64,000 nucleotides of DNA from WHTX01 sp038255145. GTDB lineage: Bacteria > Actinomycetota > Acidimicrobiia > Acidimicrobiales > CAIXPF01. The translations under genes and the position numbers were made by a program. Position 1 is the stretch's first letter; every line of letters begins with the position of its first letter. Below are positions 7,256 through 16,442 of the stretch, piece after piece. The notes under the pieces were generated by a model that saw only the letters and a list, made by a program, of their open reading frames with translations, was not told the origin of the DNA and made no database searches. The stretch lies in contig JBBSLP010000012.1 of assembly GCA_038255145.1 (NCBI GenBank), forward strand, positions 30,111 through 94,110, in the 5' to 3' direction.

Positions 7256-8356
7256 CTACCAGATGGTCTCGAGGAGGGCGGCCACGTCGGCCTCGCTGGT
7301 GGGACGGACCGAGCGCTGCACGAAGGGGTTGGACTGGGAGATGCGCACCACGGCGGCGGCGTCCTCCTCGGTCACCCCCAGGTCGGACAACCCGGCCGTG
7401 ACCCCGACCTCGATGGCCAGCTCGTCGAGGGTGTCGGCCAGGTCCGAGGACAGCACGGAGCGGGCCAACTGCTCGGCCTGGCTGGCCACCACGTCGGCCT
7501 GGAAGCGCAGCACCGGGGCCATCAGGCGGGCGGCGGCGTGGGCGTAGGGGACGGCGGCGCGGGCCGCCAACAGCTGGGCCAGAGCGTGGGCCAGGCCGGC
7601 CGGCGTGTGCTGCCAGGCCCGGGCGGCGAGGACGGCACCTTCCTGCAGCGAGGCCAGCGCGGCTTCGTCGCCGGACACGGCGGGGGCCATGGCCCCCCAG
7701 ATGCGACCGAAGGCCGCCGTGGCCAGGGCCTCGCTCTCCGGCGAACGCAACGGCGACACCACGGCGTCGACTGCGTGGCCCAGGGCGGCCAGGCTGGTGC
7801 GGGCGGTGACCTCGGCGGGCAGGCCGACCAACACGGCGGGGTCGGCGACCACGAAGCGGGGCACCAGGGTCGACGCCGAGGCCACGTGGGCGGCCCGGGC
7901 CGACCCGTCGGTCATGGCGAAGTGGGGCGAGCCCACCGCCCCGGTCAGGGTGGTGGGCACGGCCACGTGGACCAGGGCCGGCTTGTCGGTGAAGGTCACG
8001 CCCGGGGTGCCTGCCTGCTGCTCGACGAAGAACGTCACCGCCTTGACCAGGTCGATGGTCGAACTCCCCCCGAGGGAGATGAGGCCATCGGCCGCTTCGG
8101 ACAGCACGCGGCGGCCCAGGGCCTGGGCGGCTGACGCCGGCACCCCCACGCCGACCTCGTCGAAGGTGCCCACGATCGAGCGCCCGGCCCCGGCGAGCAG
8201 GGCCTTGCCGGCGTCCGACGCCAGCGCCCGGGGCGACGCCACCACCAGGAGACGTTGGGCGCCGGTGGCCTTGAGCAGGGGACGCAACCGGGCCACCTGG
8301 CCCGGACCCAGGGTGACCTGCTGGGCCAGGGCGGTGAGGGACCAACGACCGGTCAT
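7256..8356 (-). CDS. Iron-containing alcohol dehydrogenase family, maleylacetate-reductase-like
   Basis: A 366-residue protein with the dehydroquinate-synthase-like fold of group III alcohol dehydrogenases. The NAD(P) site shows ISLGGSSTIDLVKA, then HVAVPTTLTGAVGSP, which is the family's 'PTT-x-x-G-(S/A)' block. Of the four iron ligands, histidines are kept (LGHAVDA; later LAHAL and AHAAAR) but the Asp four residues before the first His is Ala, as in maleylacetate reductases where it is also replaced. The substrate is therefore uncertain. Its ATG overlaps the stop of the PIG-L gene by ATGA, so the two are translationally coupled and probably act in one pathway, together with the racemase just upstream. 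Confidence 0.82.
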   Translation of the reverse strand: MTGRWSLTALAQQVTLGPGQVARLRPLLKATGAQRLLVVASPRALASDAGKALLAGAGRSIVGTFDEVGVGVPASAAQALGRRVLSEAADGLISLGGSSTIDLVKAVTFFVEQQAGTPGVTFTDKPALVHVAVPTTLTGAVGSPHFAMTDGSARAAHVASASTLVPRFVVADPAVLVGLPAEVTARTSLAALGHAVDAVVSPLRSPESEALATAAFGRIWGAMAPAVSGDEAALASLQEGAVLAARAWQHTPAGLAHALAQLLAARAAVPYAHAAARLMAPVLRFQADVVASQAEQLARSVLSSDLADTLDELAIEVGVTAGLSDLGVTEEDAAAVVRISQSNPFVQRSVRPTSEADVAALLETIW

Positions 8357-9177
8357 GGGCGCACCTCGGCGAACAGGTCGGTGACCATGGGGACCCCCGG
8401 TGGACGGGGGCGCCCCAGGCACGTGTAGTGCTCGGCTCCGAAGGCCAGGGTGAACATGTCGGAAGGCATGGCCAGGAAGAAGCTCTCCGGGGAGATCTGG
8501 CTGGCGTGGGCCTGCATCGACGCCCGCTTGCGGTCGAGCACGCTGGTCACGTCGATGACGTGGGTGAGCTCGGCCTCGGGCGTTCCGAAGGTCTCGAGGT
8601 CGAGCTCGGGCACCGGGGGCAGGTCGGCGGGGTCGACATCGGGGCCGGCGGCGGCCCGGGCGTCACGGGCCGCGAGCATGTGGTCCCGGTTGCCGGTGGC
8701 GGCGAACACCCGGGCCGGAGCCAGGCCCACCAGCTCGGCGGCCCGGCGGCCGACCCGGTGGACCTGGATGTGGTCGGGGTGCCCGTAGCCACCGTGGTCG
8801 TCGTACATGGTGAGCACGTCGACGCCCACCTCTTCGAGGATGGCGGCCAGGCGCGCCGCGGCCTCGTCGACGTCGGCCAGCCAGAAGCAGGCCGGGTCGT
8901 CGTTGGTGGCCTCGCCGACCATGCCCGAGTCGACGTAGCCCAGGAAGTCGACCCGATCTGCCCCCAGCAGCTCGGCCGAGCGTCGGGTCTCGACCTCGCG
9001 ACGCGCCCACAGGTCCTCGCCGGGGTCGAGCACGCCGGGCACGGGCGTGCCCTGCTCACCTCGCGTGGCCAGCACCAACACCACGCGATGGCCGGCCGCT
9101 GCGGCCAGGGCCATGGTGCCGGCGGTGGTGATGGTCTCGTCGTCGGGGTGGGCGTGGAAGCAGACCAGCGTCGTCAC
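8353..9177 (-). CDS. PIG-L / LmbE-family deacetylase (MshB/Mca-like)
   Basis: A 274-residue zinc-dependent de-N-acetylase. The zinc motif HAHPDDE lies at residues 8-14, the later metal histidine is in DDHGGYGHPDHIQVHR, and the family's usual GEQGT turn is present. In actinobacteria members act on N-acetylglucosaminyl-inositol (mycothiol synthesis, MshB), mycothiol S-conjugates (Mca) or unrelated amide substrates. Nothing here decides between them. GTG start at 9177, eight bases after the racemase stop; the 3' end overlaps the iron-ADH gene. The family call is sure, the substrate is not. Confidence 0.87.
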   Translation of the reverse strand: MTTLVCFHAHPDDETITTAGTMALAAAAGHRVVLVLATRGEQGTPVPGVLDPGEDLWARREVETRRSAELLGADRVDFLGYVDSGMVGEATNDDPACFWLADVDEAAARLAAILEEVGVDVLTMYDDHGGYGHPDHIQVHRVGRRAAELVGLAPARVFAATGNRDHMLAARDARAAAGPDVDPADLPPVPELDLETFGTPEAELTHVIDVTSVLDRKRASMQAHASQISPESFFLAMPSDMFTLAFGAEHYTCLGRPRPPGVPMVTDLFAEVRP

Positions 9178-9184
9178 AGGCGGG

Positions 9185-10330
9185 TCAGCGGACCGCGCCG
9201 GTGGCCCGCAGCTTGGCCACCTCGTCGGTCGTGAACCCCCAGCTGGTGAGCACGTCGTCGGTGTGCTGGCCCGGCCACGCCGGCGGCCCCTGGATGGCCG
9301 GCGCCGTGCGGCTGAAGCGGGGGGCGGGGGCAGGCTGGGTCAGCCCGGCCACCTCGACGAAGGTCGACCGCTGCACGTTGTGGGGGTGCTTGGCCGCCTC
9401 GTTGAGGGTCAGCACGGGGGCGAAGCACACGTCGGAGCCATCCATGATGGTGCACCACTCGTCGCGGGTCTTGCCCTTGACCAGGGCAGCCAGGCGCTCC
9501 TTCATGGCCGGCCAGTTGGCCTTGTCCATCTGGCGGGGCAGGTCGGCCGCGGCCCCCAGGCCCGACAGCTCGAGGAGCTCGGCGTAGAACTGGGGCTCGA
9601 TGGAGCCGAAGGACACGAACTTGGCGTCGGACGTCTCGTACACGTCGTAGAAGTGGCTGCCGGTGTCGAGCAGGTTGGTGCCCCGCTCCTCGGTCAGGGC
9701 GCCGCTGGCGAACATGCCCGAGAACATGGACATGAGCACGGCGGCCCCATCCACCATCGCCGCGTCGACGACCTGGCCCTTGCCCGAGCGCTGGGCCTCG
9801 AGCATGCCGCACACCAGGCCGAAGGCCCGGAGCATGCCGCCACCGCCGAAGTCGCCCACCAGGTTCAGCGGGGGCACGGGGGCCTCGCCGGCCCGGCCGA
9901 TGTGGGCCAGGGCGCCGGCCAGGGCGATGTAGTTGATGTCGTGGCCGGCCATCTGGGCGTAGGGGCCTTCCTGGCCCCAGCCCGTCATGCGTCCGTAGAC
10001 CAGCTTGGGGTTGCGGGCCAGGCACTCGTCGGGGCCGATGCCCAGGCGCTCGGCCACCCCGGGGCGGAAGCCCTCGAGCAGGGCGTCGGCGTTCTCGACC
10101 AGCTTGAGCACGGTCTCGACACCCTCGGTGCTCTTGAGGTCGACGGCGACCGAGCGTCGACCGCGGGCCAGCACGTCGAGCGGCGGTGCACCCGGGGCGC
10201 TGTCGGGCACGTTGACGGCCCGGTCGACGCGGATGACCTCGGCCCCCATGTCGGCCAGCATCATGCCGCAGAACGGGCCCGGGCCGATGCCCTGCAGTTC
10301 GACGACCTTGAATCCAGACAGCGGTCCCAT
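9185..10330 (-). CDS. Alpha-methylacyl-CoA racemase (CaiB/BaiF family III)
   Basis: A 381-residue protein matching the AMACR/MCR branch of the family III CoA-transferases, which interconvert (2R)- and (2S)-methyl-branched acyl-CoAs before beta-oxidation of sterol side chains and branched fatty acids. The catalytic pair is in place: His130 in AGHDINY and Asp160 in VGDFGGGG, each offset by four from the mycobacterial MCR residues His126 and Asp156 as I recall them. The N-terminal CoA-binding region (GIGPGPFCGMMLADMGAEVI) and RMTGWGQEGPYA are typical. ATG 10330 with an upstream purine run. It sits in a leftward series with the alpha/beta hydrolase (19-base gap) and the PIG-L gene. Confidence 0.9.
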   Translation of the reverse strand: MGPLSGFKVVELQGIGPGPFCGMMLADMGAEVIRVDRAVNVPDSAPGAPPLDVLARGRRSVAVDLKSTEGVETVLKLVENADALLEGFRPGVAERLGIGPDECLARNPKLVYGRMTGWGQEGPYAQMAGHDINYIALAGALAHIGRAGEAPVPPLNLVGDFGGGGMLRAFGLVCGMLEAQRSGKGQVVDAAMVDGAAVLMSMFSGMFASGALTEERGTNLLDTGSHFYDVYETSDAKFVSFGSIEPQFYAELLELSGLGAAADLPRQMDKANWPAMKERLAALVKGKTRDEWCTIMDGSDVCFAPVLTLNEAAKHPHNVQRSTFVEVAGLTQPAPAPRFSRTAPAIQGPPAWPGQHTDDVLTSWGFTTDEVAKLRATGAVR

Positions 10331-10349
10331 GGAAACCTCTTCCCCTCGT

Positions 10350-11231
10350 TCAGCCCACCGACGCCGAGGCGGCGTGGCGAGTGACCAACTCGATGATGCG
10401 CGACCACACGGGCACGGGCAGGTCGTGGCCCATGCCCTCCATGATGACCAGCTCGGCCCCGGGCACGAGCCCGGCCGTGCGCTCGCCGCCCGACGGGTCG
10501 ACCAGGCGGTCGACCTCACCGTGGATGACCAGGGTGGGCACGGCCAGGGCGGCCAGGCCGCCGGCCCGGTCGGGCGAGGCCACGACAGCCAGCAGCTGGC
10601 GCAGCACGCCCTCGGTGTCGGGCGCCCGGTCGAAGGCGGCCCCGGCCACCTGGCGGACGCGGGCCTCGTCGAACTGGTCGGGGCTGCCGATGGCCCGGGC
10701 CACCTCGAGCGCCCGCTCGATGCTGGCCCCACGGCCCTCGGGCGGCGCGGCGAACATGAGCTGGAGCGCCTCGGCGTGGGGCTGGCCCACGTCCGTCTGG
10801 CCGGTGGTCGAGCTGATGGAGGTGAGCGAGAGGACCCGGGCGGGGTGGTCGATGGCCAGCTGCTGGGCGACCATGCCTCCCATGGACACGCCGAGCACGT
10901 GGGCGGCATCGATGCCCAGGTGGTCGAGCAGGCCGACGGCGTCGAGGGCCAGGTCGGCCAGCAGGTAGGGCGGGGTGACGGCCTCGCCGGCCAGCAGGCG
11001 GCGCAGGTCGGAGGCGGTATCGCCCGACCCCCCGACGCGGCTGGACAGGCCGACGTCGCGCTGGTCGTAGCTGATGACGAAGAAGCCGCGATCCACGAAG
11101 GCCTGCACGAGCTCGGCGGGCCAACCGATGGACTGGCCGCCCAGCCCGGCGACCAGGAGCAGCGCGGGGTCCTCCGGGTAGCCGGAGGTGTCGTGGTGCA
11201 GGTCCATGCCGTTGGCCGGGGCGACGGGCAT
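10350..11231 (-). CDS. Alpha/beta-fold hydrolase
   Basis: A 293-residue serine hydrolase. The nucleophile elbow GVSMGGM places Ser at about 116; the acid is Asp in HGEVDRLVDP (about 241) and the base His in EGMGHDLP (about 269). The oxyanion region LLLVAGLGGQSIGWP and 'SYDQRDVGLSSR' resemble aclacinomycin-methylesterase/RdmC-like esterases. The substrate is unknown. The ATG at 11231 is preferred; a GTG three codons earlier is possible. It is followed after 19 bases by the racemase, so the pair may be one transcript. Confidence 0.85.
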   Translation of the reverse strand: MPVAPANGMDLHHDTSGYPEDPALLLVAGLGGQSIGWPAELVQAFVDRGFFVISYDQRDVGLSSRVGGSGDTASDLRRLLAGEAVTPPYLLADLALDAVGLLDHLGIDAAHVLGVSMGGMVAQQLAIDHPARVLSLTSISSTTGQTDVGQPHAEALQLMFAAPPEGRGASIERALEVARAIGSPDQFDEARVRQVAGAAFDRAPDTEGVLRQLLAVVASPDRAGGLAALAVPTLVIHGEVDRLVDPSGGERTAGLVPGAELVIMEGMGHDLPVPVWSRIIELVTRHAASASVG

Positions 11232-11342
11232 GGCGGCCACCGTAGCCGGGTCGTCCGAGGGCCGGCTGCCGCCGGGCGGCCCTCGGGTGGGTGATGCTCG
11301 GCGAGGACGACCAGGCGTGTCGTCCGGGGTCGGCGGGCAGGG

Positions 11343-14006
11343 TCAGGTGAGCGCGTCCCAGACGAGCTGGCGGCGGGAGGTGACCCCCAGGCTTCCGGTC
11401 CACCTTGCGCAGGTGGTAGTCGACGGTGGCCGCGCTGAGGAACAGGCGCCCGGCGATCTCGCCGTTGGTCGCACCGGCAGCCGCGAGGCGGGCGATCTGC
11501 GCCTCCTGCGGGGTCAGCGCGACGTCGGCCGCCACGTGGCGGCGGCGGCCCCGCTCGCCCGTGGCCGCCAGCTCGCGCCGGGCCCGCTCGGCGAACGCAC
11601 GGGCGCCCATGGCCTCGAACAGCTCGTGGGCGGCCCGCAGCTGCTGGCGCGCCTCCGCCCGTCGCTTGCGGCGGCGGAGCCACTCGCCGTACAGCAGCTG
11701 GGTCCGGGCCAGCGGCACCCGGCCGCGGGCGCTGGCGATCCGGGCGATCGCTTCGTCGTACAGCGGCTCGGCGTCGTCCCCGTCGGCCAGCAGGGCCTGG
11801 CACCGGGCGGCCAGGCCGAGCGACAGCGGCGTGTCGTCGGCCGCGGCCCGGCTGCGCATCTCCTCGGCGACGGCCTCGGCGACGACGCGGTCGCCGGTGC
11901 GCACCGCCGACTCGAGCAGGTTGGGGAAGGTCGGGATGCCGAGGAAGGGGTCGTCCCGGTACGTCGAGAGCAGGCGGGCGTGCGCGGCTTCGTAGTGGCC
12001 GAGCCCGAGCTCGAGGACGCCGAGGGCGTAGTCGACGTAGTGCAGCATCCAGCCCAGCCCGCGCTCCCGCGCGACCGCGGCGACGCGCCCGGCCTCGGCC
12101 CGGGCCCGCACCTCGTCGCCCGACCACGCCAGCATGACCAGACGGCCGACGTCGGCGGGCTGGCCCACCGCTTCGAGGAGCTGGGCGCGCTCGGCCCAGT
12201 GGGCCTGCGCCACGGCCAGCGATCCCCGGTAGGTCTCGGCCATGCCGACGAACAGCAGGGCCTGGGCCAGGGCGGGGGCCGCGCCCTGCTCGCGCGCCAG
12301 GCGCTCGAACCGCGTCGCCAGCCGGTGGAGCGCCTGGTCGTCGCCGATCGCGCCCGCCGCCCAGGTGGCGGCGGCGAGCCACCGCAGCACGTGGCCCGTC
12401 GCCGCGACGTCGGGCGACGGCCCGGGCGCGGGCCGCTGAGCCCCAGGCCTTTCGGACCAGGGGGAGGTGAGGACGTCGACGACGCTGATCGCCTCGCGCA
12501 GCAGCGGCGCCGCGGCCTCGTGCCCGGCGACGGCGAGGGTGGCTTCGGCCTCGAGGAGGAGATCGCCCGGCGTGCGCTCGGTTCCCGCCGATGCCAGCAT
12601 GGCGAGCGCAGCCCGGGCGACGTCGCCCACCGACCAGTCGGGTGGGGCGAGGGAGCCCGCCAGCCGGGCCGAGGCCAGCGCCGAGAGCATGGTCTCCCGG
12701 GCCAGGCGGGGATCGACCGGCTCGAGGGCCCGGGCCGCATCGAGCAGCAGCCGGGCGCTCGCGGCGGCCGAGCCCGACGTCTGGCGCACGAGGCCGTCCA
12801 GCCGATCGGCGAGCGCCCGGTCGACCGGGTCGTGCAACTGGGGAGCGAGCCGTATGAGCACCGCCTGCGCCCTGGCCGGCGCGCCGGCCGCGACGTGGTG
12901 CTCGGCGGCCGCAATCGTCCGGCGGACCCGGTGGACCGGGTCGGCGCTGAGCTCAGCCGCCCGGAGGCGCATGGCGGCCGCCAGCGCGCAGCCGCCCCGG
13001 GCCACCGCCTCGTCGGCGAGGGCGTCGAGCTCGGCGGCCAGGGCCTCATCGGCGCGCCGGGCCGCGGCCGCGAGGTGCCAGGCCCGCCGGACCCGGTCGC
13101 CGTCGAGCTCGGCGCCGGCCGCCAGGGCCTCGTGCGCGCGGCGCCGCTCTTCGCCCGACGCTCCCCGGTACACGGCCGAGCGCACGAGCGGGTGGCGGAA
13201 GCGGACCGCCGGCTCCAGCACGAGCAGCCCGCTCGAGGCGACCACGTCGGCGGCGTCGGATCCGGCGCCCAGCGCCTCGGCGGCGGCCAGGACCGCCCGA
13301 GGCTCGGCCGCCGGGTCGGCCGCGGCGACCAGCAGCAGGACCTGGCCCGGTCGGGGGAGCACCCGCACGTGGCGGAGGAAGTGCGCCTCGAGCTGGGGCC
13401 CGAGCGGGAGCGCCTCGGGGAGGGGCGCGTGCCCGGCCAGCTGGTCCACCGTCAAGCCGGCGGCGATCTCCACGATGGCGAGGGGCGACCCACCCGTGTC
13501 GCGCACGATCCGCCGGGCGACCTCGGCGGCGACCACGCCGGGCGCCGCCTCGACCAGCAGGGCGCCCGCCTCGGCACCGGGAAGGCCCTCGACGCGCCGG
13601 TGCGGCAGCCCCGTCAGCTGGCGGTCGACCTCGGTGTCGTCGCAGCCGCGGCGAGCAGCGAGAGCGTGGCGAGGCCGAGGAGGAACCGGTCGGCGGGCGC
13701 ACCCGCCACCAGGCCGAAGGCCGAGCCCAGCGCGTTGCGCTGGCGCAGCGGTAGGTCGGCCCGGTGGGCGAGGAGCGGGCGCAGCAGGCGGTGGAGGGCC
13801 GCGTAGGGCAGGTCCCGTTCGGGCTCGACGCCGGCGGCGCGGACGACCCGGAAGTCAACGGCCGACGCCTCGGCGTGGTCGAGCAGCCTGGTCTTGCCGA
13901 TCCCAGGATCGCCGTGCAGCACCAGCAGGCCGCTGGAACCGTGGCGTGCCGAGTCGAGCACACGGGCGAGCTCCGCCCGCTCGGCCTCACGGTCCAGCAG
14001 CGGCAC
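11343..14006 (-). pseudogene. Large LuxR-family regulator with AAA_16 domain, disrupted twice
   Basis: The frame starts with GTG at 14006 (PLLDREAERAELARVLDSA) and has an intact Walker A, HGDPGIGKTRLLDHA. Near 13635 the reading moves to another frame: LLGLATLSLLAAAA is followed, out of frame, by DTEVDRQLTGLPHRRVEGLP. The stretch that normally lies there, including Walker B (hhhhDDAQWLD), is missing, about 35-40 codons by comparison with the family. The body then continues for some 700 residues. At 11390-11391 one extra G (C in the coding sense) breaks the C-terminal HTH just after VDYHLRKV; removing it restores RKLGVTSRRQLVWDALT and a stop at 11343. With no Walker B and a broken recognition helix it cannot work as a typical LuxR activator. 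Confidence 0.8.
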
Positions 14007-14159
14007 CGGGGAAAGCTAGACCGGCCCAGGACGAGGTGCCACGCCCACCCGGCGTCGCCGCCAACATCTCCAGCCCGCGACCACCTCTCGCACGCCGGAC
14101 CGCCCGCGGTCATCTGGCCAGGGCGACGGGGATGGCGGCTCCAGTAGCCTCTGGACCCC

Positions 14160-14624
14160 ATGGCCGAGCGAGCGGCGTCGTCGGGGGTGCAGCGGGGCCA
14201 CTGGTCGGACCTGGCCCCGCCGGTCGCCTACGGCATCCTCGCCCTGCGGGTGGCCGTGTTCGTCGTCGAACAGGACTGCCCCTACCTCGACCTCGACGGT
14301 CGCGATCTCGAGCCGACCACCGAGCAGCGCTGGCTGGCCGACCCGGCTGGTGGTGCCGGCGTCGCCGCCGCCCTGCGGGTGCTGGACGACCACGACGTGT
14401 CGGGGGCCCGCAGCATCGGTCGCGTCGTCACCCGCCCCGACCACCGGGGCCGGGGCCTGGCCGCGGTGCTGATGCGTTCGGTGCTCGACGACGCCGGCGA
14501 CGGGCCCCTGACCCTGAAGGCGCAGTCCCGACTGGAGGCGTGGTACGAGGGGTTCGGCTTCACGGCCAGCGGACCCCGGTTCCTGGAGGACGGCATCCCC
14601 CACACCCCCATGCGCCGGGGCTGA
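14160..14624 (+). CDS. GNAT acetyltransferase, ElaA-like
   Basis: A 154-residue N-acetyltransferase. The N-terminal part LALRVAVFVVEQDCPYLDLDGRD is the ElaA hallmark, and the acetyl-CoA loop reads RVVTRPDHRGRGLAAVLM (Q/R-x-x-G-x-G/A). The C-terminus AQSRLEAWYEGFGFTASGPRFLEDGIPHTPM completes the fold. ElaA-family substrates are not established. The start is the ATG at 14160; the gene diverges from the broken LuxR gene with about 150 bases between them. Confidence 0.88.
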   Translation: MAERAASSGVQRGHWSDLAPPVAYGILALRVAVFVVEQDCPYLDLDGRDLEPTTEQRWLADPAGGAGVAAALRVLDDHDVSGARSIGRVVTRPDHRGRGLAAVLMRSVLDDAGDGPLTLKAQSRLEAWYEGFGFTASGPRFLEDGIPHTPMRRG

Positions 14625-14688
14625 GCGAGCGCCCGTCACCACCGCCGCCGCCGGTAGGGTCCGGCCGCATCGAACCAGGGGGTGGCAG

Positions 14689-15507
14689 GTGGACGGTTTC
14701 CAGCCGATGGCGCGACGGCTCGAGGGCCGGGTGGCCATGGTCATGGGTGGGGGCCAGACACCGGGGGCCACCATCGGCAACGGCCGGGCCACGGCCCTGC
14801 TGCTGGCCCGGCACGGGGCCCGGGTCGTGGTCGTCGACCACCGGCTCGACTCGGCCGCGGACACCGTGGCCGAGATCGAGGAGGAAGGGGGCGAGGCCCT
14901 GGCCCTGGCCGCGGACGTCAGCGACGAGGCCGCCAACGTCGAGGTCGTGGCCACCTGCGTGGCCCGGTTCGGACCCCCCGACATCCTCCACAACAACGTC
15001 GGGGTCAGCGTGGCCGCCGGGGATGCTGCGGCCACCGAGCTCGAGGTCGACGCCTTCGACCGCATCGTGGCCATCAACCTTCGGGGCATGTGGCTGAGCT
15101 GCAAGGCCGTGCTCCCGGTCATGCGGGCCGCAGGGCGGGGCTCGATCGTGAACATCTCGTCCATGGCCGTGCGCAGCGACTACCCCTACGTGGGCTACAA
15201 GACGACCAAGGCCGCGGTCATCGCCCTGACCGAGAACCTGGCCGGGGCCGAGGCCCGCCACGGCATCCGTGTCAACGTCATCCTGCCCGGCCTGATGAAC
15301 ACGCCCATGGCCATCGAGGCCCGGGTCACCGCCGGGGCCGACCGCGACGAGCTGGTGGCCCGACGCGACGCCCAGGTGCCCCTGGGCCGGCGCATGGGCA
15401 CGGGCTGGGACGTGGCCGCCGCCGCCCTGTTCCTGCACTCAGACGAGGCCCGATTCATCACCGGGGTGGCCCTCCCCGTCGACGGCGGCAGCGGCGTGGC
15501 CAGCTGA
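14689..15507 (+). CDS. Short-chain dehydrogenase/reductase
   Basis: A 272-residue SDR. The cofactor glycine motif is unusual, MGGGQTPGATIGNGRA (residues 19-33) rather than TGxxxGIG; the next markers are normal: VVVVDHR (an Asp after the second strand favours NAD), LHNNVG, and the catalytic Ser157/158, Tyr170 and Lys174 in the YVGYKTTK block. The C-terminus FITGVALPVDGG is standard. The substrate is unknown. GTG 14689 is used; an ATG at 14707 would also keep the fold. It lies 64 bases after the GNAT gene on the same strand. Confidence 0.85.
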   Translation: MDGFQPMARRLEGRVAMVMGGGQTPGATIGNGRATALLLARHGARVVVVDHRLDSAADTVAEIEEEGGEALALAADVSDEAANVEVVATCVARFGPPDILHNNVGVSVAAGDAAATELEVDAFDRIVAINLRGMWLSCKAVLPVMRAAGRGSIVNISSMAVRSDYPYVGYKTTKAAVIALTENLAGAEARHGIRVNVILPGLMNTPMAIEARVTAGADRDELVARRDAQVPLGRRMGTGWDVAAAALFLHSDEARFITGVALPVDGGSGVAS

Positions 15508-15560
15508 ACGGCGGCCCCGGGGCCACCAGTGGGGCCGAGGCCACCGGCTGATCAGGTCCC

Positions 15561-16223
15561 TCAGCTACCAGGGATGTGGAGTTGCCAGTCCATGCCGACG
15601 AAGAGGCCGGTCACGACCACGCCGGGGATGTGGACGAGGACGTCTTCGGTGGCCTCGGTGATGTCGTCGGCAGCCACGTCGAGGACGAGGTTGCCGGCCT
15701 CGGTGATGACGGGGCCGTCCTTGCCCCCGCCGCAGGGCCGCAGGGTGACCGACCGCACCGGCAGGCGGTCGCGCACCAGGCGCATGACCAGCTCGGCGGC
15801 CTCGGGCACCACCTCGACGGGGATGGCGAACGACGCGCCGAGGCGGTCGACCAGCTTGGTGGCGTCGACCAGCAGGTGGCGTTCGGTCGCAGCGGCGAAG
15901 ACCAGCTTCTCCCGCAGCATGGCCCCACCCCGGCCCTTCAGGGCGCGGCCGGCCTTGTCGACCTCGTCAGCGCCGTCGAAGGCCCAGTCCGGGCGCACGT
16001 GGGCCAGGCTGGCCACCCGCAGTCCGCTGGCCGCACAGGTGCGGGCGGCCTCGTAGGAGGTGGGCACGGCGGTGACGTCGAGCCCCCGCTCCCGCACCAG
16101 GGCGCCCAGGGCCACCGCGGCCAGGTACGCCGTCGAACCCGAGCCCACCCCGACCACGTCGCCGTCGGCCACCCGGGTGACCAGGGCGTCGGCCACGGCC
16201 TGCTTGGCCACCTCGTTGCTCAT
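15561..16223 (-). CDS. rpiA: Ribose-5-phosphate isomerase A
   Basis: Interconverts ribose-5-phosphate and ribulose-5-phosphate in the pentose phosphate pathway. The 220-residue length fits. All active-site blocks are present: VGVGSGSTAYLA (phosphate loop), FDGADEVD with Asp83 and Asp86, KGRGGAMLREK with Lys96 and Glu105, and HIPGVVVTGLFVG near the end. These correspond to E. coli Asp81, Asp84, Lys94 and Glu103. I chose ATG 16223 (MSNEVAKQAV); an ATG at 16265 would add 14 residues unlike the family. It faces the SDR gene tail to tail with 53 bases between. Confidence 0.95.
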   Translation of the reverse strand: MSNEVAKQAVADALVTRVADGDVVGVGSGSTAYLAAVALGALVRERGLDVTAVPTSYEAARTCAASGLRVASLAHVRPDWAFDGADEVDKAGRALKGRGGAMLREKLVFAAATERHLLVDATKLVDRLGASFAIPVEVVPEAAELVMRLVRDRLPVRSVTLRPCGGGKDGPVITEAGNLVLDVAADDITEATEDVLVHIPGVVVTGLFVGMDWQLHIPGS

Positions 16224-16442
16224 GGGCCCGGTCCACGAGGGGGGATCCAGCGGCCACTCAGCCACGGTGCCCTCCCTCGACGACCAGCCGCCTCGTCACC
16301 GATCGCACCGATCGCACCGCCACCGCCGTCCTGTCGTGCACGGGCGGCGAGCCTAACCACGCTCCCCCGCGCGACCCCCACCGGCCGGCGCGGCGGCGAA
16401 CCGGTCGACGGCAGCGGTTGGTCGGCACCAGACTCCCGGGCC

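Noticed and set aside
14689..15507. SDR gene called non-functional because of its MGGGQTPG motif
   Set aside because: The Ser-Tyr-Lys triad and the rest of the fold are intact; variant glycine motifs occur in divergent SDRs.
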